A stretch of DNA of 64,000 bases from Dendrophyllia cribrosa. Its lineage: Eukaryota; Cnidaria; Anthozoa; Scleractinia; Dendrophylliidae. The stretch covers positions 34,011,286-34,075,285 of the forward strand of contig JAJLRJ010000007.1 of NCBI GenBank assembly GCA_024195265.1, read 5' to 3'. Below, one piece after another: positions 9,206 through 18,372 of the stretch. The number at the start of each line of letters is the position of its first letter. The first letter of the stretch is position 1. The notes beneath the pieces were generated by a model. The model was not told the DNA's origin and ran no database searches. It saw nothing but the letters and a program-made list of their open reading frames with translations. Position numbers and translations under genes: made by a program.

Positions 9206-9805
9206 TTAAACTTTGTACTCAATTCCATACGGGTGCCTAAGAGAGAAAACCAGGTGGGAGAACTTGCGGGATTTGAGCCTTGCAATAAGCTCTTTGTACT
9301 CCTCATGGGAGAGCTCGCCTGCATAGTCTTCGAAGATGGCTTTGGTTGTCTTGCTGGATGGCGTGTAAAAGAGCACGATCGCTGCAATGTTGTCACGATA
9401 TGGCTTGGCAATGCTGGTGATCTGCTGGGTCAAGACCCACACGGATATGCCGTCATGCCTTGCGCTGAACCCCAGATTGACAAGCTGGCCCGTTCGACCT
9501 TTGACATCATTGGAGGCGGCGCAGTCATCGAGAATGAATAAAGTGTTGGTGCATGTGAAAAAGAAGCTCGCCAGCGTCAACCAGTATTCGATATCATGCT
9601 GTTGGCAGACAATCACGAAGATATGTGGATCGCGGTCCACGAAGCCATCGTATGTCTTGTTCTTAACAAATGTTGGGCAGAATAAAACGATGTAATCAAA
9701 ACAACCCCTAAAGGGGCCCCGCAGTTGGGAGAGAAGATACTGTGTCTTGCCAGAGTTAGTGGGGCCCACGATTAGTGCATTGAATGGCAGCTTTCTTGGG
9801 TCCAT
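9206..9805 (-). CDS. ATP: A32-like (FtsK/HerA superfamily) genome-packaging ATPase
   Basis: 199 aa. It would pump element DNA into capsids. Walker A is GPTNSGKT (residues 14-21) and Walker B is TLFILDD (88-94). A later VWVLTQQ matches the sensor-type Gln region of this superfamily. The length fits Polinton, virophage and poxvirus A32 ATPases. ATG 9805 is preferred to a GTG nine bases upstream. A TATAGG box lies about 10 bp ahead. The frame is intact and sits beside the capsid gene, as is usual in Polintons. Confidence 0.93.
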   Translation of the reverse strand: MDPRKLPFNALIVGPTNSGKTQYLLSQLRGPFRGCFDYIVLFCPTFVKNKTYDGFVDRDPHIFVIVCQQHDIEYWLTLASFFFTCTNTLFILDDCAASNDVKGRTGQLVNLGFSARHDGISVWVLTQQITSIAKPYRDNIAAIVLFYTPSSKTTKAIFEDYAGELSHEEYKELIARLKSRKFSHLVFSLRHPYGIEYKV

Positions 9806-9828
9806 ACCCAACACCTATATTTATGCGT

Positions 9829-11079
9829 TTAGTACTGTACAGATGCCAGCTGCTTGTCCATGATGACCATCTGTGAGTCTGAGATGGTGAAGATGTGGCA
9901 GAGTGCGTTTCCCGAGCCTTTGCCGTCTCGTTCGATCTCGAGTTGCACGCCATCTTGTGTGTTGACGAGCCGTTGGCCGTTGCCATGCAGGGATGTGTCG
10001 GCCATGGACCACAGGTCAATCCAGAGACCAAACTTTTTGCCTATGAGATATTTAGTCAAGTTCATGTTGGGCCTGCCGTCCGTGTGTGGTGTAAAATGCC
10101 GGGTTATCTCTCTCCACATGTCAGTGCCACTGATGCCCTCGTTGTAGATCCTGTTTGGGACCCCGTTGACTGTGACCTTCACTTTGGTGATGTCGGGGTT
10201 GAAATAGTTCTCAGAGTCCCTGGCACCCGCTACATAGGGATTGATGAACAGCAAGAGGATGCCCTTGAGAGACCGGCGCTGTGGGTTAACCCGAAGATTC
10301 ATCCGAGTGTCAACGCCTTTTGTGAAGGGATGCACCCAAGCTCGCTGGACGTAGTCATAAGCGAACCCCTTGCCACTAGTGTAAGTGCTTGTTGCCTCAT
10401 CGGCCAGCTCCTTACTTCTGATCGTCTCATACTCCAGCTGGATGTTTTCCAACTTGTACACGAGCTTGCTTGTGTCTGAGCCACGAACAACTTGGTTTGC
10501 GGGGGCGAGGGTCAGTTCGAAGACCAGATCGTTATACAGTGCTTGTGGATATATAACACCGTGGTCAGTTAAGATTTGGTGATCCAGCTTGATGCGATAC
10601 TTATTCTTGTATATTATCTCCAGCTTGTTCTCTGCATCCACGCTGGAGGTCTTCTTGTCGCCAGCACCAGAGCGGATCTTGCACAAATCCACACTCTGGA
10701 TGCCCTCCATAAGCATGTTGTCCCGCTCATCGATTGATTTGAATAAGTCTTCGAAGATCTTGTAGATGTCGTACCCAACCGTGTCCTGGACAGTGGTGGC
10801 TGCAAACTTTACAACTAATCTGTCCACCAGGGCCCGAGAAACATTTTGTACGAGAAAGTTGTTTGCATGGCCGCCGGCTAGGGAGAGGTTAAACACCAGT
10901 GCAAGTGAGCCGGACACAATGACATCGTGCTCGCCCAGCTTAGGCACCGAGACGTACAGTGTCTCACCGGGATTGGCCTCAGATGGGTTGAATGTGATGC
11001 GCTTGACGGTTCGCTCTGCTTTCATGGCGCCCAGTGTCTTTTCACTGTGAGATGGAAGTAGATTCGGTTGCACAGCCAT
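9829..11079 (-). CDS. Major capsid protein, double jelly-roll type
   Basis: 416 aa. The pattern resembles double jelly-roll capsid proteins of Polintons and NCLDVs: FLVQNVSRALVDRLVVKF (strand-rich centre of the first roll), then YRIKLDHQILTDHG with DLVFELTLAP, and in the second half RRSLKGILLLF, TKVKVTVNGVPNRIYNEG and DMWREITRHF, which I recognise from metazoan Polinton/adintovirus hexons. The start at 11079 is fixed by TATATACCC abutting the ATG; an open extension to 11313 would run through the promoter and the divergent gene. The gene shares a bidirectional promoter with 11125-12524. The frame is intact. Confidence 0.87.
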   Translation of the reverse strand: MAVQPNLLPSHSEKTLGAMKAERTVKRITFNPSEANPGETLYVSVPKLGEHDVIVSGSLALVFNLSLAGGHANNFLVQNVSRALVDRLVVKFAATTVQDTVGYDIYKIFEDLFKSIDERDNMLMEGIQSVDLCKIRSGAGDKKTSSVDAENKLEIIYKNKYRIKLDHQILTDHGVIYPQALYNDLVFELTLAPANQVVRGSDTSKLVYKLENIQLEYETIRSKELADEATSTYTSGKGFAYDYVQRAWVHPFTKGVDTRMNLRVNPQRRSLKGILLLFINPYVAGARDSENYFNPDITKVKVTVNGVPNRIYNEGISGTDMWREITRHFTPHTDGRPNMNLTKYLIGKKFGLWIDLWSMADTSLHGNGQRLVNTQDGVQLEIERDGKGSGNALCHIFTISDSQMVIMDKQLASVQY

Positions 11080-11124
11080 GGGTATATATTTGTGTTTTTT
11101 AAAATTCATATTTATATACCCACG
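11080..11124. promoter_or_regulatory. Bidirectional late-type promoter between the capsid and coiled-coil genes
   Basis: The 45-bp gap is nearly palindromic. GGGTATATATTTG points to the capsid ATG on the minus strand, and TTTATATACCCACG points to ATG 11125 on the plus strand. Both leaders would be only a few bases long. Confidence 0.6.
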
Positions 11125-12524
11125 ATGGCAGAAGGCGGTTTTGATCCAGGAGATATGCCCGATAATCCTTGGGTTGACCATGGAATTGACCACGATGATG
11201 ACGACGATGACGAACAAGAAGTTGACACAACAACACCCTTTCAACCAGGCGGCACATCCACCCCATATCATGGCGGCGAGCAGCATGAAATGCATACAAT
11301 GCCTCACGAACAAAGTGGGCTGCCAGGTGACCCTGAAACCATCCCTCTTCTTAGTGACTTCTCAGACGCAACTGATAAAGCAGAGATGGTCGATAAAGCC
11401 ATGGACTGGATCAAAAAGAAGTTTCCAAAAGTAAACATCCCGAAATTAGGCCCAATTGGTTTCGGTAAAAAACCAGGAAATTCTGACAAAATAGTTTCCT
11501 TTGGACCAACAAGCGGGGAAACTCTCATTTTAATTTCAAGCAAGATGGGAGCTTTCTTAAATCGTTCACAGACAAGTTCAAAACATCCCTTGGCCCAAGC
11601 GCTGAAGAGCTTGTCTCTGAAGCGAATGCCTCAATAAGGGAAGAAAGACAAAGATTGAAGGAGGCAGAAAAACAACTGAAGGAGAATGAAAGGATTGCTG
11701 TGGAACAACAACGAGCAGCAAATGAGGTGCAAAACCTCAGAGACAAAATTGAACAAACTCAAGCGAGGATTGACAATCTGGAGCAGGAACACGGTTCAAG
11801 CGTTGAAAATCAAGCCGATATAGACCGCCTAAAACAGGTGAAAAAGAATCTTCAACGAGATCTTGAAAACCAGAAAAAAGAAGTAGGGGCGCTGCAAAAA
11901 ATACAACAACAACGAGACCAAGAACAGGCAAAGGTTGACAAACTCAGAACACGCCTTTCTGAGAAAACAAGAGAAAGAAATGAAGTTGAAGCAAGGCTAA
12001 ACTCAACTAAACCTCTTGATGAGTTAAACGAAAGCGAAACCGAGCTTAAACGACAGAATGAGGAGGATAAACGCGTCATAGAGGATGAGAACACGTCTCC
12101 CTCTGAAAGAGAAGCCGCGGAGGCCCGGGTTGCTGAGCGAGAAGAAGAGCTTGCAAGGCTCCGACCACAGCAGGTTGAGGTGCGGGAGAGGGCTCTGTCT
12201 TTGAGAGAGAGGGTCAGAGAAATCTTCAAGAAATACGGATGGACCCTGCAAGCGATTGTTCTGGCAGCTGGCATAACCATCAGCGCTGTTGTGCTCGCCA
12301 CCTTGAACGGCCTGGCAAAGGCCACCAAGGCTATTGGCAATGGGCTTAAAGAGCTTGGCAAAAAGGCAGCCGGCGCCTTGCCTGGCCTCATTGGCTCAAT
12401 TGTGAGCTTCATCTTCAAAGCGGCCGGGTCGGTCATCTCCTTTCTGGGTGAACACGCCTGGTTACTCATCGTTGCCGTGGTGGCCTTCCTTGTTGAAAGG
12501 ATCACCAAGCGTTCGAAGTCTTGA
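11125..12524 (+). CDS. Polinton coiled-coil membrane protein, one frameshift
   Basis: Conserved Polinton protein of about 465 residues. The first frame (11125 to about 11530) has an acidic Asp run and a helical FPKVNIPKLGP region. At the T/A run near 11526-11537 the family sequence continues in the -1 frame (KQDGSFLKSFTDKFK, TSLGPSAEEL) to 12524. The middle is a long charged coiled coil (about 170 residues), with the marker NTSPSEREAAEARVAEREEE. The end has two or three hydrophobic spans (IVLAAGITISAVVLA; LIGSIVSFIFKAAGSVISFL; HAWLLIVAVVAFLV). It probably acts at the virion or internal membrane; that is inference. A single-base deletion, or a frameshift event, separates the parts. It ends 5 bp from the convergent 606-aa gene. 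Confidence 0.82.
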
Positions 12525-12529
12525 ACAAC

Positions 12530-14350
12530 TTATCTCAACCAAACGAAAAGCCCTGCCAAAGCAACCGCACCCACAGCAACGACTGCCTTGGATACGTGAT
12601 GCGGGTCTAGCTGCGGTTCGGGTGTTGGTGCGGGGGTTGGTTGTGGTGTTGGTGTGGGTGTGGGTTGTGGTGTGGCCTTCGGTTTGGGGGCGATGCCCTG
12701 TGCCTGTGTGGCCTGTTTGTGTATCGGGTTTGATGGGTGACTGTTTGGTGGATTAATCTTTGTCGGGCCGCCGTCCATGTGGCGAATAGAGGCTTTTTTC
12801 GTGCCCAGATTAACACCACTGTTCACGCCCAGCTTCATCCCTTGCGTTGCCTCCTGTAGATTGTTGTTATACCCGATCACGCTCTCTGTGTTGATAATCA
12901 TGCGCGAGGGCATGAGCCAGCTTCCGGGAGCTGTCGCAAAGTCTAAGCGCACCTTCGTTGCTTGGATGGCAAGCTGGTAACGCTGAACGCTTGTTGAGAT
13001 GTCGTTCAGGATTATGGCCTCCTCTAGATGGACCAAGAAGACTCTCTGCGTTTCGAACGCCCGGCCTCCTTTTCCAATGATGCTGCTGCGGGTTTTGGCT
13101 TGTGAACCAAGAATGCAGTACACAAAGGCCTCGATTGATTGGTTCATACGAGCGAGCCCTGGCTGTGTTAGCCCCTGTGCATAATTTGGCACAAAGTGCT
13201 CGAACTGGGTGTCAGCCGCTTGGTCGTTGCGGACAAAAGATATTCCATTGGCACGATAGTTGGGGTCTTTTCTGTCAGTAACTCGCTCATCATCGAACAG
13301 AGCTAGATCAGAGTCTGGATAATCGTAATCAGTAGAGGTGGGGCCACTCCCGTAATCCCAAATGTATACATTCCCAAGACCGTGGTTCTTGCCGTATGTG
13401 TAACGGAAGTCAGAACTGGGGTCGATGCCGAACTCTATGCAAAGCTTCTTGTACGCGTCGATGTTGTACTTGTTGTCTTTCTGGTTAAATGGGGGGTCGT
13501 CTGGCAAAGTACTCACGCTTTGTTCCCCGCCCATCTGGTAAAGAATTCGCCTTGTTGTGAAATAAACGTGAAACCGGTAAAACGACCGGAGCTGTGGGGT
13601 TAGGGACAGACTGGAGTTCTTATCGAAGAGAATGTCACGCGAGATACCACAGCCGGTTGTTGCACACCACAGGGCGAAGGAGAGTTGTTGTGGCCAAAAG
13701 CTCATATGAGGGCCACCCATCCACTTTCGACCGTATTTTGCGGTTGTGAAGGATATCTGTGTGTCCCTGAATATGTTTCTGTATTTCGTTGTGAAATAAT
13801 CAGTTGGCGTGACGTAAATCTTTTGCTCTTTGTCATTCAAGATTGCCCCAATCATCATGTCTTTGTCTATTGTGGTGTCGAAAGCAACAGCCGGGATTGA
13901 CTTTTCTGGTTGCCCCAGCGATAACTGATAAGGGAACCCCCCGTCATAATGGAGTCCAAGAGCGTCTCTTTCGGCGCCAGTCCAATCTTTGTGGGCTATT
14001 TCTGTGATAAGTGCCAATGAGCCTTGGCCCTCTTTGTAAAGCACTTCCCCTGTGGCTGTTTTGTGGTCGTCGCCTAACTCTACTTGCACTTCAAAGTGAG
14101 ACATATCGGCGCGAGGGAAACGCCTTTTGAAGTCTGAGCTCGCCTTGGCCTTGGCCGCAGCAGAGAGCTTTGCTGCTTCTGGTGTTTTCATCCAAGCAAT
14201 TTCAGGATCAGGAGGTGGTGGCTTTGGCACCACATGAGTATAGGCATTTGGAGGCGAATAAAAGGGGGGTGGGGGTCCGTAATTGTGGTCGCCGATGGAG
14301 ATGCCAAGATTTGAATTTGGATTAAATCCACCAGGCCGTCTGCCAAACAT
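12530..14350 (-). CDS. Polinton-conserved 606-aa virion-type protein (candidate penton/minor capsid)
   Basis: I recognise the core from cnidarian Polintons: KWMGGPHMSFWPQQLSFALW, GCGISRDILF, SFYRFHVYFTTRRIL, RINQ-type MNQSIEAFVYCILG, APGSWLMPSRMIINTE. The N-terminus is Gly/Pro-rich (PPPPFYSPP), and the C-terminus has a Pro-Thr repeat linker before one hydrophobic segment (VVAVGAVALAGLFVWLR). That tail suggests anchoring to a membrane or a stalk. Its exact place in the capsid is not established here; the major capsid role fits the 416-aa protein better. The start follows ATATATACAATC. The frame is intact. Confidence 0.85.
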   Translation of the reverse strand: MFGRRPGGFNPNSNLGISIGDHNYGPPPPFYSPPNAYTHVVPKPPPPDPEIAWMKTPEAAKLSAAAKAKASSDFKRRFPRADMSHFEVQVELGDDHKTATGEVLYKEGQGSLALITEIAHKDWTGAERDALGLHYDGGFPYQLSLGQPEKSIPAVAFDTTIDKDMMIGAILNDKEQKIYVTPTDYFTTKYRNIFRDTQISFTTAKYGRKWMGGPHMSFWPQQLSFALWCATTGCGISRDILFDKNSSLSLTPQLRSFYRFHVYFTTRRILYQMGGEQSVSTLPDDPPFNQKDNKYNIDAYKKLCIEFGIDPSSDFRYTYGKNHGLGNVYIWDYGSGPTSTDYDYPDSDLALFDDERVTDRKDPNYRANGISFVRNDQAADTQFEHFVPNYAQGLTQPGLARMNQSIEAFVYCILGSQAKTRSSIIGKGGRAFETQRVFLVHLEEAIILNDISTSVQRYQLAIQATKVRLDFATAPGSWLMPSRMIINTESVIGYNNNLQEATQGMKLGVNSGVNLGTKKASIRHMDGGPTKINPPNSHPSNPIHKQATQAQGIAPKPKATPQPTPTPTPQPTPAPTPEPQLDPHHVSKAVVAVGAVALAGLFVWLR

Positions 14351-14394
14351 GATTGTATATATTTATATTTTAAAATGTCCTTATATACACAATC
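14351..14394. promoter_or_regulatory. Second bidirectional late-type promoter
   Basis: A 44-bp gap with inverted TATATA(C) boxes. GATTGTATATATTTAT serves the minus-strand gene ending at ATG 14350, and CTTATATACACAATC serves ATG 14395. It mirrors the arrangement at 11080-11124. Confidence 0.6.
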
Positions 14395-15066
14395 ATGGTT
14401 GTGTTAACAATCGTCACGTCTTCGAACCCTCACACGATCTACTTCGAGCACCCACTGACGAAACCGAGTTATATCCGGCTTGTCTCTTGCTCAATTTTCA
14501 ACTCGTGGCATACTTTGAAAGAAGAAGCAAAGATTTCACCAACAGACCCTCCCCCTAATGGTTCATCACGTGGCGCAACCTTACTTCCAGGTCATCACAC
14601 TATTGAGAGTTTAGCGAAAGACTTTGAAAGCCTAAAAGGCCATAACAGTCGTTTAAATCTAACAATTGAAACAAACGGGTCATATGGGGTCATGATCATT
14701 CATAATAACAGCAGCAGTGTGACGTTTAGTGACAATCTGGCAGCATTGCTTGGCATAAGCCCTGTATTGATGTTTATAACATTCGTCAAGCGTTTAAGGG
14801 CACCAAGCACTTACTTCATCCACTGTGATCTGGTTGATAAAGAACAAAACCTCCTCAATGGCAAACCTTCGAGTGTGTTGGCTCGGTTTGATATTCGTGG
14901 AAAAGCTTTTGAGAAGGTATTTTACGAGACAACACAACACAACGTCTTGCGTGACGTCTCGTCTGGTGATTATGTAAACAGCATAACACTGTCAGTGAGG
15001 GATGAAAACAATGACCTCTTTAACTTCAATGACGCGCCTTTGGAATTTGAAGTTGAGATAAATTAA
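14395..15066 (+). CDS. Polinton candidate minor capsid (single jelly-roll-type) protein
   Basis: 223 aa. Family-typical segments are YIRLVSCSIFNSWHTLK, LLPGHHTIESLAKDF, PVLMFITFVKRLRAP, YFIHCDLVDKEQNL, NGKPSSVLARFDIRGKAFE and a C-terminal LEFEVEIN. Alternating strand-rich segments and the size fit a single jelly-roll minor capsid protein, but this is inference; fibre-like proteins are an alternative. The box TATATACA lies 6 bp before the ATG, divergent from the 606-aa gene. The frame is intact. Confidence 0.75.
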   Translation: MVVLTIVTSSNPHTIYFEHPLTKPSYIRLVSCSIFNSWHTLKEEAKISPTDPPPNGSSRGATLLPGHHTIESLAKDFESLKGHNSRLNLTIETNGSYGVMIIHNNSSSVTFSDNLAALLGISPVLMFITFVKRLRAPSTYFIHCDLVDKEQNLLNGKPSSVLARFDIRGKAFEKVFYETTQHNVLRDVSSGDYVNSITLSVRDENNDLFNFNDAPLEFEVEIN

Positions 15067-15089
15067 AAATCATATATATACCCCACGCC

Positions 15090-15776
15090 ATGAGTTCTGC
15101 CAATGTGCTTCCATCGGCCCCCGAGTACAGCGAGACACAACAGCTATACCCTATGCGTGAGATCGCTCAAATCAATGCAGAAGACTTCCGGCTCAAAAAG
15201 ATCTCTGACTTGCTGAAGGAGTTGTCTGACGAAGCCGAGCATTACCGTCAGGTCGCAAAGAAATACAAACGAACCCAAACCTTAGTTCATTACTCTGCGG
15301 TTGGCCTTGGGTCGCTTTCTGTCGGGTTGTCATCAGGGGCCCTTGCCACTGTATTGACTGGGTTCGGAATTGTTGCAAGTCCAGTCCTTGCAGGCGTTGC
15401 CACGCTTTGTGGGCTGTCCTCTGTTGGTTTTACAGCTGCTAACAAACGATTAGAGCGAAACGTGACCAAACACGAGAATATCTACACACTGGCCCTGGCT
15501 AAACGCAACTCTGTCAATGAACTACTGGTCTCAAAGGCTCTGGAAGACAAGAGGATCAGTGATGCAGAATTCACCATAATTACTCGTGAGGTGGAAAAAT
15601 ATCACGAACTCAAAGCTGCAATCAGGGATGGTGTTAAGGCTAAAAAAAACGTTGGCACCCAAACACAAGCGCCAGACCTAGAGAAACTCAAAAAGGAACT
15701 TCGCAAGGAAGTCAAAGAAGAGTTGCAAAAAAAGATACTTCTCGCCGCATCCTCCAAATCCGATTTGAGAAATTAA
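15090..15776 (+). CDS. Polinton membrane protein with a central hydrophobic hairpin
   Basis: 228 aa, starting MSSANVLPSAPEYSETQQLY 9-10 bp after ATATATACCCC. A helical N-terminal third is followed by two adjacent hydrophobic segments (HYSAVGLGSLSVGLSSGALA and GIVASPVLAGVATLCGLSSV), then a helical segment (ISDAEFTIITREVEKYHEL) and a lysine-rich end. The layout resembles a hairpin-in-membrane protein. Seen, from memory, in other cnidarian Polintons; function not known. The frame is intact, 23 bp after the upstream gene. Confidence 0.78.
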   Translation: MSSANVLPSAPEYSETQQLYPMREIAQINAEDFRLKKISDLLKELSDEAEHYRQVAKKYKRTQTLVHYSAVGLGSLSVGLSSGALATVLTGFGIVASPVLAGVATLCGLSSVGFTAANKRLERNVTKHENIYTLALAKRNSVNELLVSKALEDKRISDAEFTIITREVEKYHELKAAIRDGVKAKKNVGTQTQAPDLEKLKKELRKEVKEELQKKILLAASSKSDLRN

Positions 15777-15821
15777 ACTCTGGCTTTAACCTCTACATTT
15801 CGAAGGGTAAAACCTTTGCGT

Positions 15822-15830
15822 CCAATTGAA
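15822..15830 (+). promoter_or_regulatory. Early-type CCAATTGAA core before the zinc-ribbon gene
   Basis: CCAATTGAA, with 22 nt to the ATG at 15853 and a GTGTATATCC box abutting the ATG. This spacing matches the right-end genes. Confidence 0.45.
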
Positions 15831-15852
15831 CACACAACACGGGTGTATATCC

Positions 15853-16656
15853 ATGGAGAAGTTCGCTGAACAACTGGCTGATGTTCGGTCCTTGGACACT
15901 AAAGGCGAATACAAAGCCAAACTCGATGACATAACCCGGCTGTGTACAACCATGGAGAAGTTTGCTAACCAACTGGCTGATATTCGATCCTTGGACACTA
16001 AAGGCGAATACAAAGCCAAACTCGATGAGCTGGATAAAGAATACAAATTTATCCTCCTACGCTCACTCGAAAACTACAACAAGGAAATACTGCGTTCAAA
16101 CCTGACAGAACGCCTTCATATCATCAAGGAGTATCTTTCTCCAGAGACACAATACCACCCCAACCTACCTTTCACCCTTGTGAATGAAAGGACAAAATTT
16201 TGCCAAAACTGCAAAAGCAAATTAAACCTCAGGATGTTTTCATCAGAACTTTGCTGTGAGGGCTGCGGTCTCTTAGAACCTCTGGATGGTGTGACCTTCG
16301 ATTATAACGAACTCTATGCGTCTGGTGATTACACAATTACCAAAAAAAGAATGACCACCAAACACTACAACTTCAAAAGCTATCTCAAGAGACATATGAA
16401 AACTTGTGAATCCTACTTCTGCTTGTCCTTCGAAGAAATACAACATGCAAATGATTCCTTCAATTTCATTGAAGAATATCTACCGGAAAGAATCTCTATG
16501 CCATTTGTAGCCCACAAAATCTTTGAAGGGTTAGAATTAAAATGGCCACAACGGAAGATTGTCAATTACTTCTGGCTACAAGTTCCACAAAAATCAATGA
16601 GTAAACATGAACAAAACTGGAAGATCATGCTTGAAAAGATGGGCTACGTTGTGTGA
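15853..16656 (+). CDS. Zinc-ribbon protein resembling VLTF3-like late transcription factors, duplicated N-terminus
   Basis: 267 aa. A zinc ribbon (FCQNC...CCEGCG, about residues 116-138) is followed by a basic Tyr/His-rich helical part (TTKHYNFKSYLKRHMK). This order resembles the VLTF3/A2L3 family of NCLDV late transcription factors; the match is by pattern and only moderate. Residues 1-33 and 34-66 are a tandem 99-bp duplication (MEKFAEQLADVRSLDTKGEY and MEKFANQLADIRSLDTKGEY), so a second ATG at 15952 could also start the protein. ATG 15853 is chosen because GTGTATATCC abuts it. It overlaps the exonuclease gene antisense by 32 bp. If the identity is right, it could switch on the TATAYAC-type genes. 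Confidence 0.6.
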   Translation: MEKFAEQLADVRSLDTKGEYKAKLDDITRLCTTMEKFANQLADIRSLDTKGEYKAKLDELDKEYKFILLRSLENYNKEILRSNLTERLHIIKEYLSPETQYHPNLPFTLVNERTKFCQNCKSKLNLRMFSSELCCEGCGLLEPLDGVTFDYNELYASGDYTITKKRMTTKHYNFKSYLKRHMKTCESYFCLSFEEIQHANDSFNFIEEYLPERISMPFVAHKIFEGLELKWPQRKIVNYFWLQVPQKSMSKHEQNWKIMLEKMGYVV

Positions 16657-17768
16657 GCACTGCCCACTTTGAGAGTAAGAAGGCTTCCATAACTGCACTG
16701 TCATCAACCAAATTGTTTGGATAGGTTTTTACAGGGGTGGTTTGTTTGATGCTTTTCTCTTCAGATTGTTCTGTTATCTTTTTTCGAAGGCTTGCCAAGC
16801 TGTTATGAAAACGCTCGACTGACGTTTGAATATTGTTCAAAAAGTTTGGTTGCTTTAGCGCCCAAATCTCAGTTATATCCAGGAGCTTCCAGGCGAACAC
16901 AGCCACTGGTTTAGGGCCTTCTGAACCCGCTGAAAACACTTCTTGCATATTGGTGTAACGCAAAAACTCCTCATCTTCATCCTGTTTTCTAAACGCCATC
17001 CTTACAGCCCCATAACAACACCATATGTCCTTCTCAGCAATGGAAGACATAATTCTCTCAAATAATTGTTTTGATTTGAGGGAACCGACATCGATGATTG
17101 CCTTTTGATTTCTTGTTATCATCCGTTTGCTAAATAAATAACAAACTCCCCACGCAAGTGTTGTGTCGCCCTTCGTTTTGAACTTGTTTCCTCCGTTTAG
17201 AAACTGGTTGTGTGCCAGACTTGGTTCAAGCTGGTTTAAAGAGCACAATCTGAAATAACCGTCAACAAACAAGCCTTTGGAGACCATGTCGCCACTCAAA
17301 GCAAGCCCTGTTTGTATCTGATCGCTATAATAGCCAGGAATTCTGTTCATGGCTATTTTTCGCTTGAACGGACACTTGAATTCTAACATTTAATGTGTTA
17401 TCTTTATTCATGAAATAACCGTCTGGGCTACAAGTGACCTTTCGATAAAGCGGATGCTCGCTTGACAGATTAAGAGAAATGCTGTGACCAAAAACGGAAA
17501 CAGAATGTTTTTGCTCAAAATACTTGCGTATAATCGGCCCAAATAGATTGACCCAAGCACAATCCGCATTGTTGAGCATATGCGTTGGCTGAATTTTCTT
17601 TAAGAGCAAGCTGTGCCGTGATTCAAACGGCGACGATCCTGTCAAGGCAGAGATCTCTGATGCCCCGATGGAGTTTTGTCTGGCTCTCACCCAGTCGGCG
17701 CTCTTTTGTTTCAGACCAGTGTTCCTCGATTTTAGAAAGTTCATGAACGCTTGGGTTGTCGTCATCAT
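16625..17768 (-). CDS. YqaJ/lambda-exonuclease-type nuclease, one frameshift
   Basis: About 380 residues in two frames. The first (17768 to about 17392) has RQNSIGASEISALTGSSPF and the acidic SPDGYF. The second (from about 17390) has LEFKCPFKRK and YYSDQIQTGLALSG. Together these form the PD-(D/E)xK arrangement of YqaJ viral recombinases: catalytic Asp in SPDG, E-x-K in EFK, and the downstream Tyr/Gln helix. Such enzymes chew 5' ends for single-strand annealing recombination. The frame break is near 17390 in an A-rich stretch, right between the catalytic Asp and the E-x-K, so the gene is inactive unless the break is an assembly error or bypassed. It carries the early-type motif at 17788-17804. 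Confidence 0.8.
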
Positions 17769-18331
17769 TGGTATATGAAGGATGAATGTTTTTTCAATTG
17801 GTGATAACCACTCAACTCAGTTTGAAAAGCTGCGAGTGATGTCTTACCTTCGATGAAATCCGAAACAAAGCTAGAATCTCGGATCCTGGGTAAGGGGTCG
17901 AGAGCCTCCAGGCTTATCTCTTCAAGACATTGTTGTTCTTGCTCGTCAAGCCATGCATTCAGTTCATGCTGGCTAACATATGACTCGGCAAAAACATCTC
18001 GAACAACCTCACGCCGTATAAAAACTCGAGGGTTGTTTTTCACGGGAGGGCAACCATTTTTTAGATGACTGTAAAAGGTTGGTTTAGAAACTGCTCGATT
18101 GCAGTCGGGGCAAATAACTTTCGGTCGTGGTTCTGTTCTCAGCATCTTGCAAGAGTATTTTTGATGCTCGACAAGAGAATGCCCTTGGGTGAAGTTTAAA
18201 CCACAATGTCTGCAAGGGTTGTATTCGTACGTCCCTTTGTTCTTTGCATATAAGTCATCGCCTTCTTTCACCTCAATCCCCCTCATTTTCAAAAACGCAA
18301 CAGCAGTCATTGCTTCGTTGGCGAATGGCAT
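17765..18331 (-). CDS. Two-finger C2H2-type zinc protein
   Basis: 188 aa. Finger 1 is CRHCGLNFTQGHSLVEHQK...C and finger 2 is CPDCNRAVSKPTFYSHLKNGC (C2H2/C2HC spacing), about residues 40-95. The rest is acidic and helical (HELNAWLDEQEQQCLEE). It is probably nucleic-acid binding. ATG 18331 is preferred to a GTG six bases upstream. The stop overlaps the exonuclease start by 4 bp, a translationally tight pair. An early-type motif with one variant position lies upstream at 18356-18372. Confidence 0.75.
   Translation of the reverse strand: MPFANEAMTAVAFLKMRGIEVKEGDDLYAKNKGTYEYNPCRHCGLNFTQGHSLVEHQKYSCKMLRTEPRPKVICPDCNRAVSKPTFYSHLKNGCPPVKNNPRVFIRREVVRDVFAESYVSQHELNAWLDEQEQQCLEEISLEALDPLPRIRDSSFVSDFIEGKTSLAAFQTELSGYHQLKKHSSFIYQ
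17788..17804 (-). promoter_or_regulatory. Early-type motif before the exonuclease gene
   Basis: On the minus strand it reads ATCACCAATTGAAAAAAC, followed by a CATATACC box and the ATG at 17768, 24 nt after CAATTGAA. Confidence 0.55.
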
Positions 18332-18355
18332 TGTCACGTTTATATGGGTAATGTG

Positions 18356-18372
18356 GTTTCTTCAATTGGGAA
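18356..18372 (-). promoter_or_regulatory. Early-type motif before the C2H2 gene
   Basis: On the minus strand GATTCCCAATTGAAGAAAC, one of the less exact copies, with CATATAAAC between it and ATG 18331. Confidence 0.5.

Noticed and set aside
11080..11313. N-terminal extension of the capsid frame with hydrophobic stretches
   Set aside because: It reads backwards through the bidirectional promoter and the divergent gene; the box abuts ATG 11079.
15853..16050. 99-bp tandem repeat as a CRISPR-like array
   Set aside because: Only two units, in frame, with protein-level conservation; a coding duplication.
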